Below are positions 18,127 through 26,731 of a stretch of 64,000 nt of DNA, one piece after another; position 1 is the stretch's first letter; each line of letters opens with the position of its first letter. The notes under the pieces were generated by a model that saw nothing but the letters and a program-made list of their open reading frames with translations, did not search any database and had not been told where the DNA came from. Position numbers and translations under genes: made by a program. The DNA comes from a virus: positions 186,001 through 250,000 of the IMG/VR virus record IMGVR_UViG_3300032334_001259, one strand, 5' to 3'.

Positions 18127-19229
18127 ATGTTGTAATGACCCTTCGCAATCCGTTAGACAAAACAGATTTTTTAAATGTTTTTATTGAACCTAATGATACC
18201 CAACTTGCAAAAGATTGGCAAGCAGCATTGCAGTTTGAGATACAGCGCAACTCTATTTTGGAAAAAAATTATTGTTGGCATGGTTGGCCAAATGGTGCAA
18301 GAAACCTACAATATCTTACTAGCGAATTAAGTCGTCATGCACTTAACATATGGAAGTTTAACGAACTAGGAATCTGGCAAGGTTTAGGACTACCTAATAT
18401 TAAAATTGAAACTGTTTATACGCCTGAAACAGTTATGCTTCCGCTCACAGATGAACCTGATAGTGGTGGACCAAACCACGATGTTATGAATATAGTGCAT
18501 AATCATTTTGAACATCTGCAAGGAACTGTAGAAAATCTTAGTCCATACTACAAGATTGCACCACCAAATATAAAGTATAGCATAAGACAATTAAACAATC
18601 TTTGCCATGAGATTGAAACATTATGTTTAAGTTTGCGTAAGCAAAAACACAAACCAGATTGGATTCGTCCTAGCCAGATTACAACCTTTTTAAATGCTAA
18701 AAGATATAATTTAACAGATGAACATCGTAATGGTTTTTTAACAAATGGACATGACCGAAAGTTTGCACATGTTTATATGCATTGGACACAGATTGGCAAA
18801 ACATTACTTGAAGTATTTCGTGATGAAGATGCACCACACCTTAATCAAGTAACGTGTGATGCTATAACACATTTACAATATTACAGTGGCGAGTTTGATA
18901 TTGAATGGGGGCGTGATGTTTGTTATGGAAAACATGATTGGCATACACAAGAGATTGATAAGTTCAATGACTGGTTAAAGCGTGAAGGATATGACCCAAA
19001 CAATAAATCTTTAAGTCTTGGTTATCTTGAAATTGGTAAGATTGATCTTGAAATGAGTTTTGGAACCACTGACATTTCTACAATATGGGATGTTATGGGC
19101 GACTATCTTGACATATACAGCCTTGAAGTAGATGGAGACCATGCTATCTATGATTATAGTTGGGCTGACGAAAACCATGAACAACGCCAAATTGATTATT
19201 TGATGCCTGGTTATCGCAGTCATGTTTGA
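18123..19229 (+). CDS. Unknown 368-residue protein at the end of the radical SAM array
   Basis: No family recognised. The protein is mixed alpha/beta, rich in His, Trp and Asp, with CWHGWPNGARN (~residue 50), a central helical HNHFEHLQG segment, YMHWTQIGKTLLEVFRDEDAPHL (~220-240) and FDIEWGRDVCYGKHDWH (~260-276). The frequency of His, Asp and Cys in conserved-looking patches suggests metal binding, but no known metalloenzyme signature is clear. Its place directly after the fifth radical SAM gene, with ATGA coupling, makes it a candidate substrate, chaperone or partner enzyme. Confidence 0.6.
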   Translation: MNVVMTLRNPLDKTDFLNVFIEPNDTQLAKDWQAALQFEIQRNSILEKNYCWHGWPNGARNLQYLTSELSRHALNIWKFNELGIWQGLGLPNIKIETVYTPETVMLPLTDEPDSGGPNHDVMNIVHNHFEHLQGTVENLSPYYKIAPPNIKYSIRQLNNLCHEIETLCLSLRKQKHKPDWIRPSQITTFLNAKRYNLTDEHRNGFLTNGHDRKFAHVYMHWTQIGKTLLEVFRDEDAPHLNQVTCDAITHLQYYSGEFDIEWGRDVCYGKHDWHTQEIDKFNDWLKREGYDPNNKSLSLGYLEIGKIDLEMSFGTTDISTIWDVMGDYLDIYSLEVDGDHAIYDYSWADENHEQRQIDYLMPGYRSHV

Positions 19230-20757
19230 TATAGTTTGGTATGATTACAGCGATGGTGATATTCAACATTTAATTGCGAAAGCTAAACAAAGTAGCAAAA
19301 CAGAATATGTTTGGCTTGCACATCGTCAACTAGATTATGTAAACTTTAATTTTCGTTGGATGCCTAACCGTCATCAACTACAATACAAACACGCTTGGCC
19401 AAGTCATAACAATGCAGAACATTATACTACATGGCTTATACCTGTTTATAATGATAGCGGAATAGTGCATCATGATCAACTCGTACCAACGATTGATACA
19501 AAATATTATGATACATGTTTGTTGAATACAAATAGTTTTGATAATGCACATACGGTAGATTTTCAAGTTCGTTTAATAACTACCATGCAAACTGCAATTG
19601 ATACCGCAGTTAAAAAATCAACCAAACCTTGGTTGTGGATTATTGCGGATTGTTGTGAGTATGATGGGTTTGATTTTAATTGGTTACCAAATAATCATGA
19701 GATGAATTATATTCACTGCTGGCCAAGTGGAACATGTGAAAAGGGTGATACATTTTTAATTAATGTTGATGCTTATAAACGAGGTGAACGCAATTATAAT
19801 TTTAATCATGAACCTATCAAACGTAAACGTTGGCCAAGTACAAAGGTTACGCATGATAGTTTGGTACAGGAACTTAATGCAACTCCTAGACTAAATGCAA
19901 TTTACACCGTATATTCTTATGTTGGATTTATAGATTATCCAGATGTTTGTCTGTGGGAAAAACGACCTGTGGTTAGTTTAAATCGTAGCAATAGCAGTTG
20001 TCTTGTTCCACGTGATTGTGTTGTAAAAAAAGAAATATACGAATATCCATATCTTATACGTGAAACAAGTTATGGATTTGATCTTGCAATCGATGTTATT
20101 TTTATTGAGAATGGTGAAAGTTGTGCAAAAGAAAATTATGAAAGATTGAAAAAGTTAGAACCATTGACAAAATACTGTGCTGGTGTAAATGGCAGATTAG
20201 CTGCATATAAAAATGCTGCAAACCAAAGTAACAGTGATTGGTTCATTGCTGTGTTTGCAAAGTGTCATGTGAAAGACAATTTTGACGATTTTGATTGGCA
20301 ACCAGATTTTTGGCAAGAACCTAAACATTATATTTTTTATAATCACAATCGTAATAATAATTTGACATATGGACACATGGCACCTATTGCCTACAATACA
20401 AAACTAATTTTACAAAATACGGGTGGTCTTGATATGACATTGGCGCAAATGCACACCACCGTGCCAATTTGTATAAGTGAAACCTATATTGAAGATGATC
20501 CATGGTTGACATGGCGAACTGCGTTTCGTGAGGTAATTAAACTACTTCATTATAGTAAGAATAATCCAAGCGTTGAAAATGAATATCGACTATGGTCATG
20601 GAAAAATATAACAAATGGAAATGATGCTATTTGGCAACAGCGTGGTGTTAAAGATGCAGAAGATTATTATAAAATGTGTGGCGACAATGAAGATGCACTA
20701 ATGTTGACAAGTGAATGGGATTGGTTGCAGGCACATTATTCATCTTTACAAAGATGA
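19222..20757 (+). CDS. Three-repeat protein with a C-terminal glycosyltransferase-like domain
   Basis: 511 residues. A short motif occurs three times: FNFRWMPN (43-50), FDFNWLPN (150-157) and FDDFDWQPD (354-362). The first two are followed by H-x-x-x-Y-x-H-x-WPS. Each sits at the same point of a ~100-200-residue unit that begins with a strand such as YVWLAHRQ, LWIIADCC or WFIAVFAKC. The last unit (residues ~290-450) aligns with the DGD-type glycosyltransferase-like protein at 10733 but carries AKCH where that protein has DGD, so its catalytic Asp pair appears lost. I infer a triplicated GT-A-like scaffold. It overlaps the convergent aminotransferase gene by 12 bases. Confidence 0.5.
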   Translation: MFDIVWYDYSDGDIQHLIAKAKQSSKTEYVWLAHRQLDYVNFNFRWMPNRHQLQYKHAWPSHNNAEHYTTWLIPVYNDSGIVHHDQLVPTIDTKYYDTCLLNTNSFDNAHTVDFQVRLITTMQTAIDTAVKKSTKPWLWIIADCCEYDGFDFNWLPNNHEMNYIHCWPSGTCEKGDTFLINVDAYKRGERNYNFNHEPIKRKRWPSTKVTHDSLVQELNATPRLNAIYTVYSYVGFIDYPDVCLWEKRPVVSLNRSNSSCLVPRDCVVKKEIYEYPYLIRETSYGFDLAIDVIFIENGESCAKENYERLKKLEPLTKYCAGVNGRLAAYKNAANQSNSDWFIAVFAKCHVKDNFDDFDWQPDFWQEPKHYIFYNHNRNNNLTYGHMAPIAYNTKLILQNTGGLDMTLAQMHTTVPICISETYIEDDPWLTWRTAFREVIKLLHYSKNNPSVENEYRLWSWKNITNGNDAIWQQRGVKDAEDYYKMCGDNEDALMLTSEWDWLQAHYSSLQR

Positions 20758-21846
20758 AATTACAGTTTGAATAATATAATCAACTTGTTCATCAGTAAGA
20801 TGTGTATGACTTGGCAAACTAATTATTTTACCAGATAAAGATTCACTTTTAACACACTGATGTTGATTCCACTGTTTAGCAAATTTTTGAGTATGCAATG
20901 GATGTTTATAATGACTGCTATAATTTATTTTTGCATTTTTTAAGTAATTGCATGTTTTTTCATAATCGTTGGTTACAATTGGCATAACATACCAATTATA
21001 GAGATTTTGAAATGCAAATTTTGGAATTTTAATTTGATTGTGATTTGAAAATGCTTCACAATATTTTTTAATTATTTGGACTTTTCTTGTGAAAATTTTT
21101 TCATAATTTTTAATATTTGCTGTAATAAGTGCAGCTTGTATACTTGTTATTCTGGATGTAAATCCAACATTATCAATATTACTATCAAAACCATAAAAAG
21201 ATTTACCATTTGAGCAAATTGAATCTAATAATAATGTATCAATTTTGTTAGTGATGATTGCACCACCACCGCCAGCACCCCCAAAATTTTTGTAAGGATT
21301 AAAACTTATACAAATAGCATCTGCTATAGTTTGATCATAATCTTTTGTTGTTATACTAAAACTCTGTGCAGCATCAATGATAAGTTTTAAATTTCTCTCG
21401 TCACACCATTTCTTTAAATTATAAATGTCACAACCTTGACCATATAAATCAACGACTAAAACAGCACTTACTTCATTAGCATACAAATTATAAACACGAG
21501 TAAGATCATTTAAATCTAACAACCAACTGTCATCAATATCAACAAATGTTGGAATACAATTAGCATTTAAAACAGACTGCGCAGTAGCTGCATATGTCAT
21601 TGTTGGTATTAATATTCTTGAATCTTTTGGAAGATTTAACGATAAGATACCTGCATGTAATGCGGCCGTGCATGTGCTTGTTAATTGCACACTTGCATTA
21701 TTATATAAATTACTAATAAATTTTTTTAATTCAATCTCATGTTGACCACGATAAACTTCACCGTATTCTAAAGTAAATTTTAAATTTTTTAAAATTTCTT
21801 CATTATTGTCTTGATATTGTAAATCCAAATCCGAAAATTTTATCAT
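20746..21846 (-). CDS. DegT/DnrJ/EryC1-type sugar aminotransferase
   Basis: 366 residues, normal length for the family. These PLP enzymes transfer an amino group to a keto-sugar nucleotide. Visible features are TSTCTAALHAG (~57-66, PLP phosphate contact), LIPTMTYAATA (80-89), DAAQS (158-162, where Asp pairs with the pyridine ring) and SFNPYKNFGGAGGGG with the Schiff-base Lys at 186. The start lies on an ATGA overlap with the epimerase stop, so the two probably supply one modified sugar. The gene looks more AT-rich than thymidylate synthase nearby, which hints at separate acquisition. The sugar cannot be named. Confidence 0.85.
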   Translation of the reverse strand: MIKFSDLDLQYQDNNEEILKNLKFTLEYGEVYRGQHEIELKKFISNLYNNASVQLTSTCTAALHAGILSLNLPKDSRILIPTMTYAATAQSVLNANCIPTFVDIDDSWLLDLNDLTRVYNLYANEVSAVLVVDLYGQGCDIYNLKKWCDERNLKLIIDAAQSFSITTKDYDQTIADAICISFNPYKNFGGAGGGGAIITNKIDTLLLDSICSNGKSFYGFDSNIDNVGFTSRITSIQAALITANIKNYEKIFTRKVQIIKKYCEAFSNHNQIKIPKFAFQNLYNWYVMPIVTNDYEKTCNYLKNAKINYSSHYKHPLHTQKFAKQWNQHQCVKSESLSGKIISLPSHTHLTDEQVDYIIQTVISSL

Positions 21847-22715
21847 AGTAATATTTTTATACCACTTTCTAAATCAACTTTGGGGGTATAACCAAGATAT
21901 CTAACAGCAGTGCGTGTATCCATTGCACCACGACGAGGCATGTCCTCTGGTAAATCACGACCACAAATAATTTCACTTTCGCTTTGTGTCAATTCAACGA
22001 TAAGTTTAGCCGCATCATACAAACTTACAGCTTGACCATAACTCACATTAGCAATAACTTTGCTTACTGGTGATGTGGCAGCATTAACGATTGCTTGTGT
22101 AATATCACTTACATATGTAAAGTCAAGTTTAGCTAATGGATCATCTACATTAATTGGTTCATTATTTCTAGCTGATAATATCCATTTACTGATTACTCTG
22201 TTAGGATTATCACCAATTCCATATGCAGCCGTTGGTCTTGTGATAACCCAATTCTTTGCAATATCCTGAACTAATCGTTCACATGCAAGTTTAGCTTTAC
22301 CGTAATCATTAATGGGACGAAGTGGATCATCTTCACGAACAGTTCCAACCCAATTTCCATAAACCATGCTACTGCTTATATAAACAAACTTTGCATTTGG
22401 GTATTTGGTTAATAGATATACAGTTGAATTAATAGTGTTTTGCCAAGCATTGCCAATTTCTTTTGCAAAACTTGCTTGGTTAGGATGGCAAGCAAGATGA
22501 ACAATAACATCTACATCTTCTACAATGGTTTGTGCACAATCACAATTTAACCAATCATCATAACCATAATCCATACGACGACCACGATCAAGATATAATT
22601 GTGTTGTAATAAAACGTAGGTCATCAACAATTGTTACCTTATGTTTTTTATTCTTAAGTGAATTTACAACATGATGACCAATAAACCCAAAACCACCCGT
22701 AACTAAAACGTGCAT
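21843..22715 (-). CDS. NAD(P)-dependent sugar-nucleotide epimerase/dehydratase (extended SDR)
   Basis: 290 residues. The Rossmann motif GGFGFIG is at residues 7-13, VIVHLACHPNQ corresponds to the H-x-A-A/C region, YISSSMVYG gives the catalytic Ser, and NDYGKAK is the YxxxK active site. VTRPTAAYGIG and DFTYVSDI are also typical of the family (the latter as D-F-x-Y-V-x-D). It works on a nucleotide sugar, probably upstream of the DegT-type aminotransferase it is coupled to. It is slightly shorter than GalE (about 340), lacking part of the C-terminal substrate domain. Confidence 0.85.
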   Translation of the reverse strand: MHVLVTGGFGFIGHHVVNSLKNKKHKVTIVDDLRFITTQLYLDRGRRMDYGYDDWLNCDCAQTIVEDVDVIVHLACHPNQASFAKEIGNAWQNTINSTVYLLTKYPNAKFVYISSSMVYGNWVGTVREDDPLRPINDYGKAKLACERLVQDIAKNWVITRPTAAYGIGDNPNRVISKWILSARNNEPINVDDPLAKLDFTYVSDITQAIVNAATSPVSKVIANVSYGQAVSLYDAAKLIVELTQSESEIICGRDLPEDMPRRGAMDTRTAVRYLGYTPKVDLESGIKILL

Positions 22716-22716
22716 A

Positions 22717-23607
22717 TTAGACCGCCATATCTGCTTTAATAGTTTGGTGATGAATATAATTCATTAAACGGATATCATCCATTTGCGCTGTCCACACATC
22801 TTTAACATCACTTAAGTCAAGATGCGGTAATGGAAATGGGCGACGACTCATTTGTTCTTTAACCTGTTCAATATGGTTATTATAAATGTGAACATCACCA
22901 AATGTCAAGATTAATTCGCCAACTTGTGCCCTAATTGTTTTGGCAATAAGATGCGTTAGCAATGCGTAGCTTGCGATATTAAATGGTACACCCAAAAATA
23001 AATCAGCACTGCGTTGATACATCTGACAACTTAAAATATTATTACGAATATAAAATTGTGCAAACATATGACAAGGTGGTAATGCCATATCTTTAAGTTC
23101 AGCAGGATTCCATGCTGTCAAAATATGACGACGACCAGTAGGGTCTTTTTTAAGACCATCAATTAATTCTGCAAGCTGGTCAGTTTCACGATAATTTATT
23201 TTGTTTAGGTTGCTATCTGGTTTAAATGGATTACCAGCTTCGTCTACTGAACGCCAATGTCGCCATTGAACACCATACACACGACCTAAATCACCATCAT
23301 ACTTTGCTTTTGGTTTCCAGTATGGTGCTTTTGCATTTGCAGTCCAGATAGTTGTTTTATCTTTATCACGTGTGCCGTGTAGTATTTCTGCAAGACGGCG
23401 TTCATCACCACTGCCCTCAATAAACCAAAGTAGTTCACTTACTACACTCTTCCATGCAAGTTTCTTTGTTGTAACTGCTGGAAATCCTTCTTGTAAATTA
23501 AAACGTAATTGTTCACCAAAAAGACTAACTGTGCCTACGCCTGTTCTGTCTTCACTTTGGGTGCCATCTAAAATAACTTTTGCACATAAATGATTATAAT
23601 TTTGCAC
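22717..23607 (-). CDS. thyA: Thymidylate synthase
   Basis: 296 residues. It converts dUMP and methylene-tetrahydrofolate to dTMP. The catalytic Cys is in LPPCHMFAQF (C179); RSADLFLGVPFNIASYALL and the earlier DRTGVGTVSLFG are signature segments, and the C-terminus ends IKADMAV as in many ThyA proteins. The start is GTG and overlaps the DHFR gene by 14 bases; residues from there (MQNYNHLCAKVILDG) match the usual ThyA N-terminus, which supports it. The pair ThyA-DHFR regenerates the folate used by ThyA and supplies dTTP for phage DNA. Confidence 0.95.
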   Translation of the reverse strand: MQNYNHLCAKVILDGTQSEDRTGVGTVSLFGEQLRFNLQEGFPAVTTKKLAWKSVVSELLWFIEGSGDERRLAEILHGTRDKDKTTIWTANAKAPYWKPKAKYDGDLGRVYGVQWRHWRSVDEAGNPFKPDSNLNKINYRETDQLAELIDGLKKDPTGRRHILTAWNPAELKDMALPPCHMFAQFYIRNNILSCQMYQRSADLFLGVPFNIASYALLTHLIAKTIRAQVGELILTFGDVHIYNNHIEQVKEQMSRRPFPLPHLDLSDVKDVWTAQMDDIRLMNYIHHQTIKADMAV

Positions 23608-24091
23608 GTTTCCACACCTGAAATAATTTGTCTTTGCCGTAGGTTTCCCAATCCACTTGGAAATTGTGTAACAATTCTACCACATCTACGGCTACATCAC
23701 AATTATAATTATCATCAAAAACTGTAAGATATATTTGTTCAAATAAATGTTTTGTGCTTCTTATAAGTTTTGCACCACCAATTATCCATATATCTTTATC
23801 AGGATTATTGGCTTTTAATACTGCTAAACTTTGTTCAATAAAATCACCATTAATTACATAATGTGCATCACGAAAATTATCAACAGGTTGATTAGATACC
23901 ACACAACATAGTCTTTCAGGAAGTGGTTTGGGCATTTTTGGATCTAACCATGTGTTACTACCCATAATAACAATATGATTGCGTGTATTGTTACTGAACC
24001 ATTGCATGTCTTGTTTATCATGTGGCCAGGGAAGACTGCCACCCTTGCCTATCCCACCATCACGGTCTACGGCAAATATGGCTTTAATCAT
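23594..24091 (-). CDS. folA: Dihydrofolate reductase
   Basis: 165 residues, normal size. It reduces dihydrofolate to tetrahydrofolate using NADPH. The N-terminus IKAIFAVDRDGGIGKGGSLPW carries the W/L-P-W folate loop, HIVIMGSNTW binds NADPH (normally GRxTW, here GSNTW), and IWIIGGAKL is the second cofactor motif. The acidic residue expected in the active site appears as Asp27 (HDKQDMQWF). It starts on an ATGA overlap with the upstream unknown gene and ends inside the start of thymidylate synthase, so the three are translationally linked. Confidence 0.93.
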   Translation of the reverse strand: MIKAIFAVDRDGGIGKGGSLPWPHDKQDMQWFSNNTRNHIVIMGSNTWLDPKMPKPLPERLCCVVSNQPVDNFRDAHYVINGDFIEQSLAVLKANNPDKDIWIIGGAKLIRSTKHLFEQIYLTVFDDNYNCDVAVDVVELLHNFQVDWETYGKDKLFQVWKRAKL

Positions 24092-24393
24092 AGGTCCAGT
24101 AATTCGTTAGTTTTGGATTCTACTTCTTCTGCAATTGCAGATATATTAAGATGAAAGTCCACACACTCTATTTCTTCATCATGTGCATCAAGATAGCTTT
24201 CAATTACAGTTTCAATTTCTGAATATTCATATCCATTTGCCAACATTGTTGTTACATCAAATGCATGAAGCTGACCATCTTGAAATTTTGCATCTATTCT
24301 TTTAATAAAACGAATGGGAACATCTGATATTTCAACACTTGAAATCAAATGCTCCCATCTGTCAAAAAATTCGTCACTGAAACTATCAGACAC
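24088..24393 (-). CDS. Conserved phage-type unknown, 101 residues
   Basis: Small acidic protein starting with GTG and overlapping the preceding gene by 8 bases. FFDRWEHLISSVE at the N-terminus, VPIRFIKRI and the C-terminal IECVDFHLNISAIAEEV...TNELL give the impression of a small alpha/beta protein that I have seen next to nucleotide-metabolism genes in T4-like phages, without a known function. No catalytic motif. Its coupling to the folate genes may be only positional. Confidence 0.6.
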   Translation of the reverse strand: MSDSFSDEFFDRWEHLISSVEISDVPIRFIKRIDAKFQDGQLHAFDVTTMLANGYEYSEIETVIESYLDAHDEEIECVDFHLNISAIAEEVESKTNELLDL

Positions 24394-25078
24394 TGGTCTT
24401 ATTCTTAACGGTCTTTGCTGGTGCTTTCTTTGTAGACTTTACAACTACAGGTTTATCACCTTTAAGTTCATTAAGTTGCTTCTGCATGCTTTGCATGGTC
24501 TTCATCATTTCCATTATAAAAGCAGTCATATCTGGTTGTGCTGTTGGTGCTGGTTGAACTACAGGTGCTGGTGCAAGTTTTGCATTTTCTGCCGCAAGGT
24601 CTATGCCAAGGTCTTTAAAACTTGCATTTTCACTTACAAATGCATCTGTCTGTGCAGTCTTTGCTGGATCAGAATAACCTTGTGAATTTTCCATACGCTC
24701 AAGTTTCTTAACAGCATCATCACCTTTACCAACTGTAGATAATAGGTTGTTTAATTCATCAAGACGCATACTGCTCTTGCTGTTTGGTGTTACCATAACA
24801 CTGTTTGCAGCAACACGCTTAAGATAATTTTCTTGACTTAATGCTTGCAACATATTTTGTCCATCGCTCATCATACGGCGTTCAAGAATATCACTGAACT
24901 CATATGCAGCTTGACCTTCTGTGCTTTCCAAAATCTTCATGACATCATCATGATATTTCTGTGGCATGATATCACTATAAATGACAACTGCCATATGTGG
25001 TTCATCACCACCAATGCTACGCTTGACGATGATAACTTTTTTACTATTGACTTTACCTACGTGTTTAAAAAAACTCAT
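24386..25078 (-). CDS. Unknown protein with coiled C-terminal region
   Basis: 230 residues. The N-terminal ~60 residues form a beta-rich region (KKVIIVKRSIGGDEPHMAVVIYSD), the middle is helical with an RRMMSDGQNMLQALSQENYLKR segment, and residues ~165-185 are a Pro/Ala linker (APAPVVQPAPTAQPD). A Met-rich helix (FIMEMMKTMQSMQKQLNELK) and a Lys-rich tail follow. A globular head, Pro-rich arm and helix with basic tail suggest an oligomerising nucleic-acid or scaffold protein. It starts on an ATGA overlap. I do not recognise a named family. Confidence 0.6.
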   Translation of the reverse strand: MSFFKHVGKVNSKKVIIVKRSIGGDEPHMAVVIYSDIMPQKYHDDVMKILESTEGQAAYEFSDILERRMMSDGQNMLQALSQENYLKRVAANSVMVTPNSKSSMRLDELNNLLSTVGKGDDAVKKLERMENSQGYSDPAKTAQTDAFVSENASFKDLGIDLAAENAKLAPAPVVQPAPTAQPDMTAFIMEMMKTMQSMQKQLNELKGDKPVVVKSTKKAPAKTVKNKTSV

Positions 25079-25284
25079 TGATCCGTTCCTTCGGTTGGTT
25101 GTGCAGCTGGAGTTGCGTTTGCAATAAATGCTTTTACTTTATCATAAACTGCACCAACGGTTGATAACTCTTCTGCTTTAAATGCACCACGTTGTGCAAC
25201 AATCTCTATAATTTGCACCAAAAATGCAATATCATTGATAGTTACACTTGGTGGTGTTTGAACTTCGTTATTTTCGTCGCTCAT
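25075..25284 (-). CDS. Small unknown protein, 69 residues
   Basis: The start is taken at 25284 because GGAG lies seven bases upstream of that ATG; an in-frame ATG at 25296 contains this Shine-Dalgarno. The sequence is acidic with one conserved-looking helix, NDIAFLVQIIEIVAQRGAFKAEELSTVGAVYDK, ending in a polar Pro/Thr tail; similar small proteins occur in T4-like marine phages with no assigned function. It is the first gene after the terminator at 25315 and lacks an obvious promoter of its own. Confidence 0.6.
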   Translation of the reverse strand: MSDENNEVQTPPSVTINDIAFLVQIIEIVAQRGAFKAEELSTVGAVYDKVKAFIANATPAAQPTEGTDQ

Positions 25285-25314
25285 TTTAGTCTCCATTATA
25301 TTATATTTAATATA

Positions 25315-25347
25315 ATAAAAAAGGCTCCGAAAATTTTCGGAGCCTTA
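25315..25347 (-). terminator. Rho-independent terminator after the VWA gene
   Basis: A perfect stem reading GGCTCCGAAAA/TTTTCGGAGCC occupies 25323-25344. On the minus strand it is followed by a run of six T. It lies 26 bases beyond the stop of the metallopeptidase/VWA gene and separates it from the folate operon, which would then depend on readthrough. Confidence 0.85.
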
Positions 25348-25372
25348 AAAGATGCCTTATGGATGGATAGGA

Positions 25373-26635
25373 TTAGGCATCTTCGTAGTAAGCACTTACA
25401 CCAAATGGTGGTTCAATGGTCTTGTTATACTTGTTATGGATAATCCAAACAGTATCACAATAGTTTTCATCACCCCAAGAACCAAATGGTTCACCGTCAG
25501 TAAACACAATCAATAGCTTTGGTGAAACATCTTCGTGCTTCATCCAGTTCCAATTCACTTCAAAGTCGGTGCCACCAAAACCTTTAGGTTCATAGTTTAC
25601 AAGGTCATCACCATCAGCAGTGGTATATTCTTGTGGGTTATGGACCTGTGTATCAAAGCACCACACTTTAATCTTGTAATCATCATATGATTGCATAATA
25701 CCGTTGATTTCACCAAAGAAATTATTCAACTGTTCATTGCTGATAGAACCACTGGTATCAATGGCAACACAGACATCAATAGCTTGGTCCTTACGCATGT
25801 TAGGCAGAACAAAACCATTGCTGAAATGTTTCTTATTAGGAACAGTCCAAGTGTAATCATTCTTAACAGTGGATTGGATTTGTTGTGTAATGAGTTCACG
25901 CCAGTTGATTTTAGGTTGTGTGAGTTCATTAATCATACGCTTGACATTGCCAGGAACATTGCCAGCGCCAGCAGATTGTGCGGCGGCAAGCATTGCTTCC
26001 TTAAACTCATCCTTAATCTTTTGACGTTCTTCTTGTGAAAGTACGGGACGACCTTTGCCATCCTTCTCACCATCACCTTCGCCGCCACCGCCCTTGCCAT
26101 CCTTGTCAGCATCAAGATGGTCATCAAGCAATTGGTCAAGCAAATCTTCAATGTTGATTTTGGTAGCGTTCTTGATCAAGTCATCATAAACTTGTTCAAA
26201 ATTCCATTCATCGTATTTGCGATCATGCAATACGGGAACAACAGTAATTTTTGCACCAAGGTTATACTTAATACAATCAGCATTAACAACATAATCCATT
26301 GCGATGTTGGCAATGTCACGTTGTTTGCCAATACCACGGTTGATATGGTCATATGCACAATGAAGCAATTCGTGACAAAACAAAAACATCATTTGGTTTG
26401 TAGGCAACTTGAGGATAAAGTCACTGTTGTAATAAAAGTGACGACCGTCAGTTGCGGCAGTGGTCAGCCAGCTATCGGCATTAACCAATTTTAGTCGCAT
26501 GGCAAGATTGCCGAAAAAAGGTTGTTTAAGAACCAGTGCAATACGAGCCTTGAGAATTGCTTGACGTGCGTTGTAATCTACCGTAGCATCAATAGTATCG
26601 GACAGTTTGCCACCACCCTGTTTAACTTTAGCCAT
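25373..26635 (-). CDS. Metallopeptidase-like/VWA-like protein (MoxR partner)
   Basis: 420 residues from the ATG at 26635, which has AGGAGA seven bases upstream; the earlier ATG at 26653 contains that Shine-Dalgarno and is not used. The N-terminal domain carries a zinc-protease-like HELLH at 88-92 followed by AYDHINR and an Asp/Asn-rich helix. The linker at ~170-200 is Asp/Gly/Lys-rich. The C-terminal von Willebrand A-like domain has the metal-site motif DTSGS (293-297) and later FTDGEP. This architecture (DUF2201-type metallopeptidase plus VWA-like) pairs in bacteria with MoxR ATPases, as the next gene upstream does here. Its target in phage infection is unknown. Confidence 0.8.
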   Translation of the reverse strand: MAKVKQGGGKLSDTIDATVDYNARQAILKARIALVLKQPFFGNLAMRLKLVNADSWLTTAATDGRHFYYNSDFILKLPTNQMMFLFCHELLHCAYDHINRGIGKQRDIANIAMDYVVNADCIKYNLGAKITVVPVLHDRKYDEWNFEQVYDDLIKNATKINIEDLLDQLLDDHLDADKDGKGGGGEGDGEKDGKGRPVLSQEERQKIKDEFKEAMLAAAQSAGAGNVPGNVKRMINELTQPKINWRELITQQIQSTVKNDYTWTVPNKKHFSNGFVLPNMRKDQAIDVCVAIDTSGSISNEQLNNFFGEINGIMQSYDDYKIKVWCFDTQVHNPQEYTTADGDDLVNYEPKGFGGTDFEVNWNWMKHEDVSPKLLIVFTDGEPFGSWGDENYCDTVWIIHNKYNKTIEPPFGVSAYYEDA

Positions 26636-26659
26636 AATTAATCTCCTATCCATATATAC

Positions 26660-26687
26660 ATAATACCACAGAATTATATTATGTCAA
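26660..26687 (-). promoter_or_regulatory. Early sigma-70-like promoter of the VWA gene
   Basis: On the minus strand: TTGACA (26687-26682), 16-base spacer, TATTAT (26665-26660), with CTGTGG just before the -10 box. It lies between the hairpin array and the start of the VWA gene. Confidence 0.8.
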
Positions 26688-26690
26688 GAG

Positions 26691-26728
26691 AAAAAATAGG
26701 GGGGAAGTGTTGCGGCACTACCCCCCTA
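26691..26728 (-). terminator. Terminator after the MoxR gene (hairpin 1 of 3)
   Basis: An inverted repeat with a stem of TAGGGGGG and AGTG/CACT arms (26697-26728) is followed on the minus strand by ATTTTTT. It sits between the two hairpins below and the promoter of the VWA gene, so it would separate MoxR and VWA transcription. Confidence 0.75.
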
Positions 26729-26731
26729 ACC

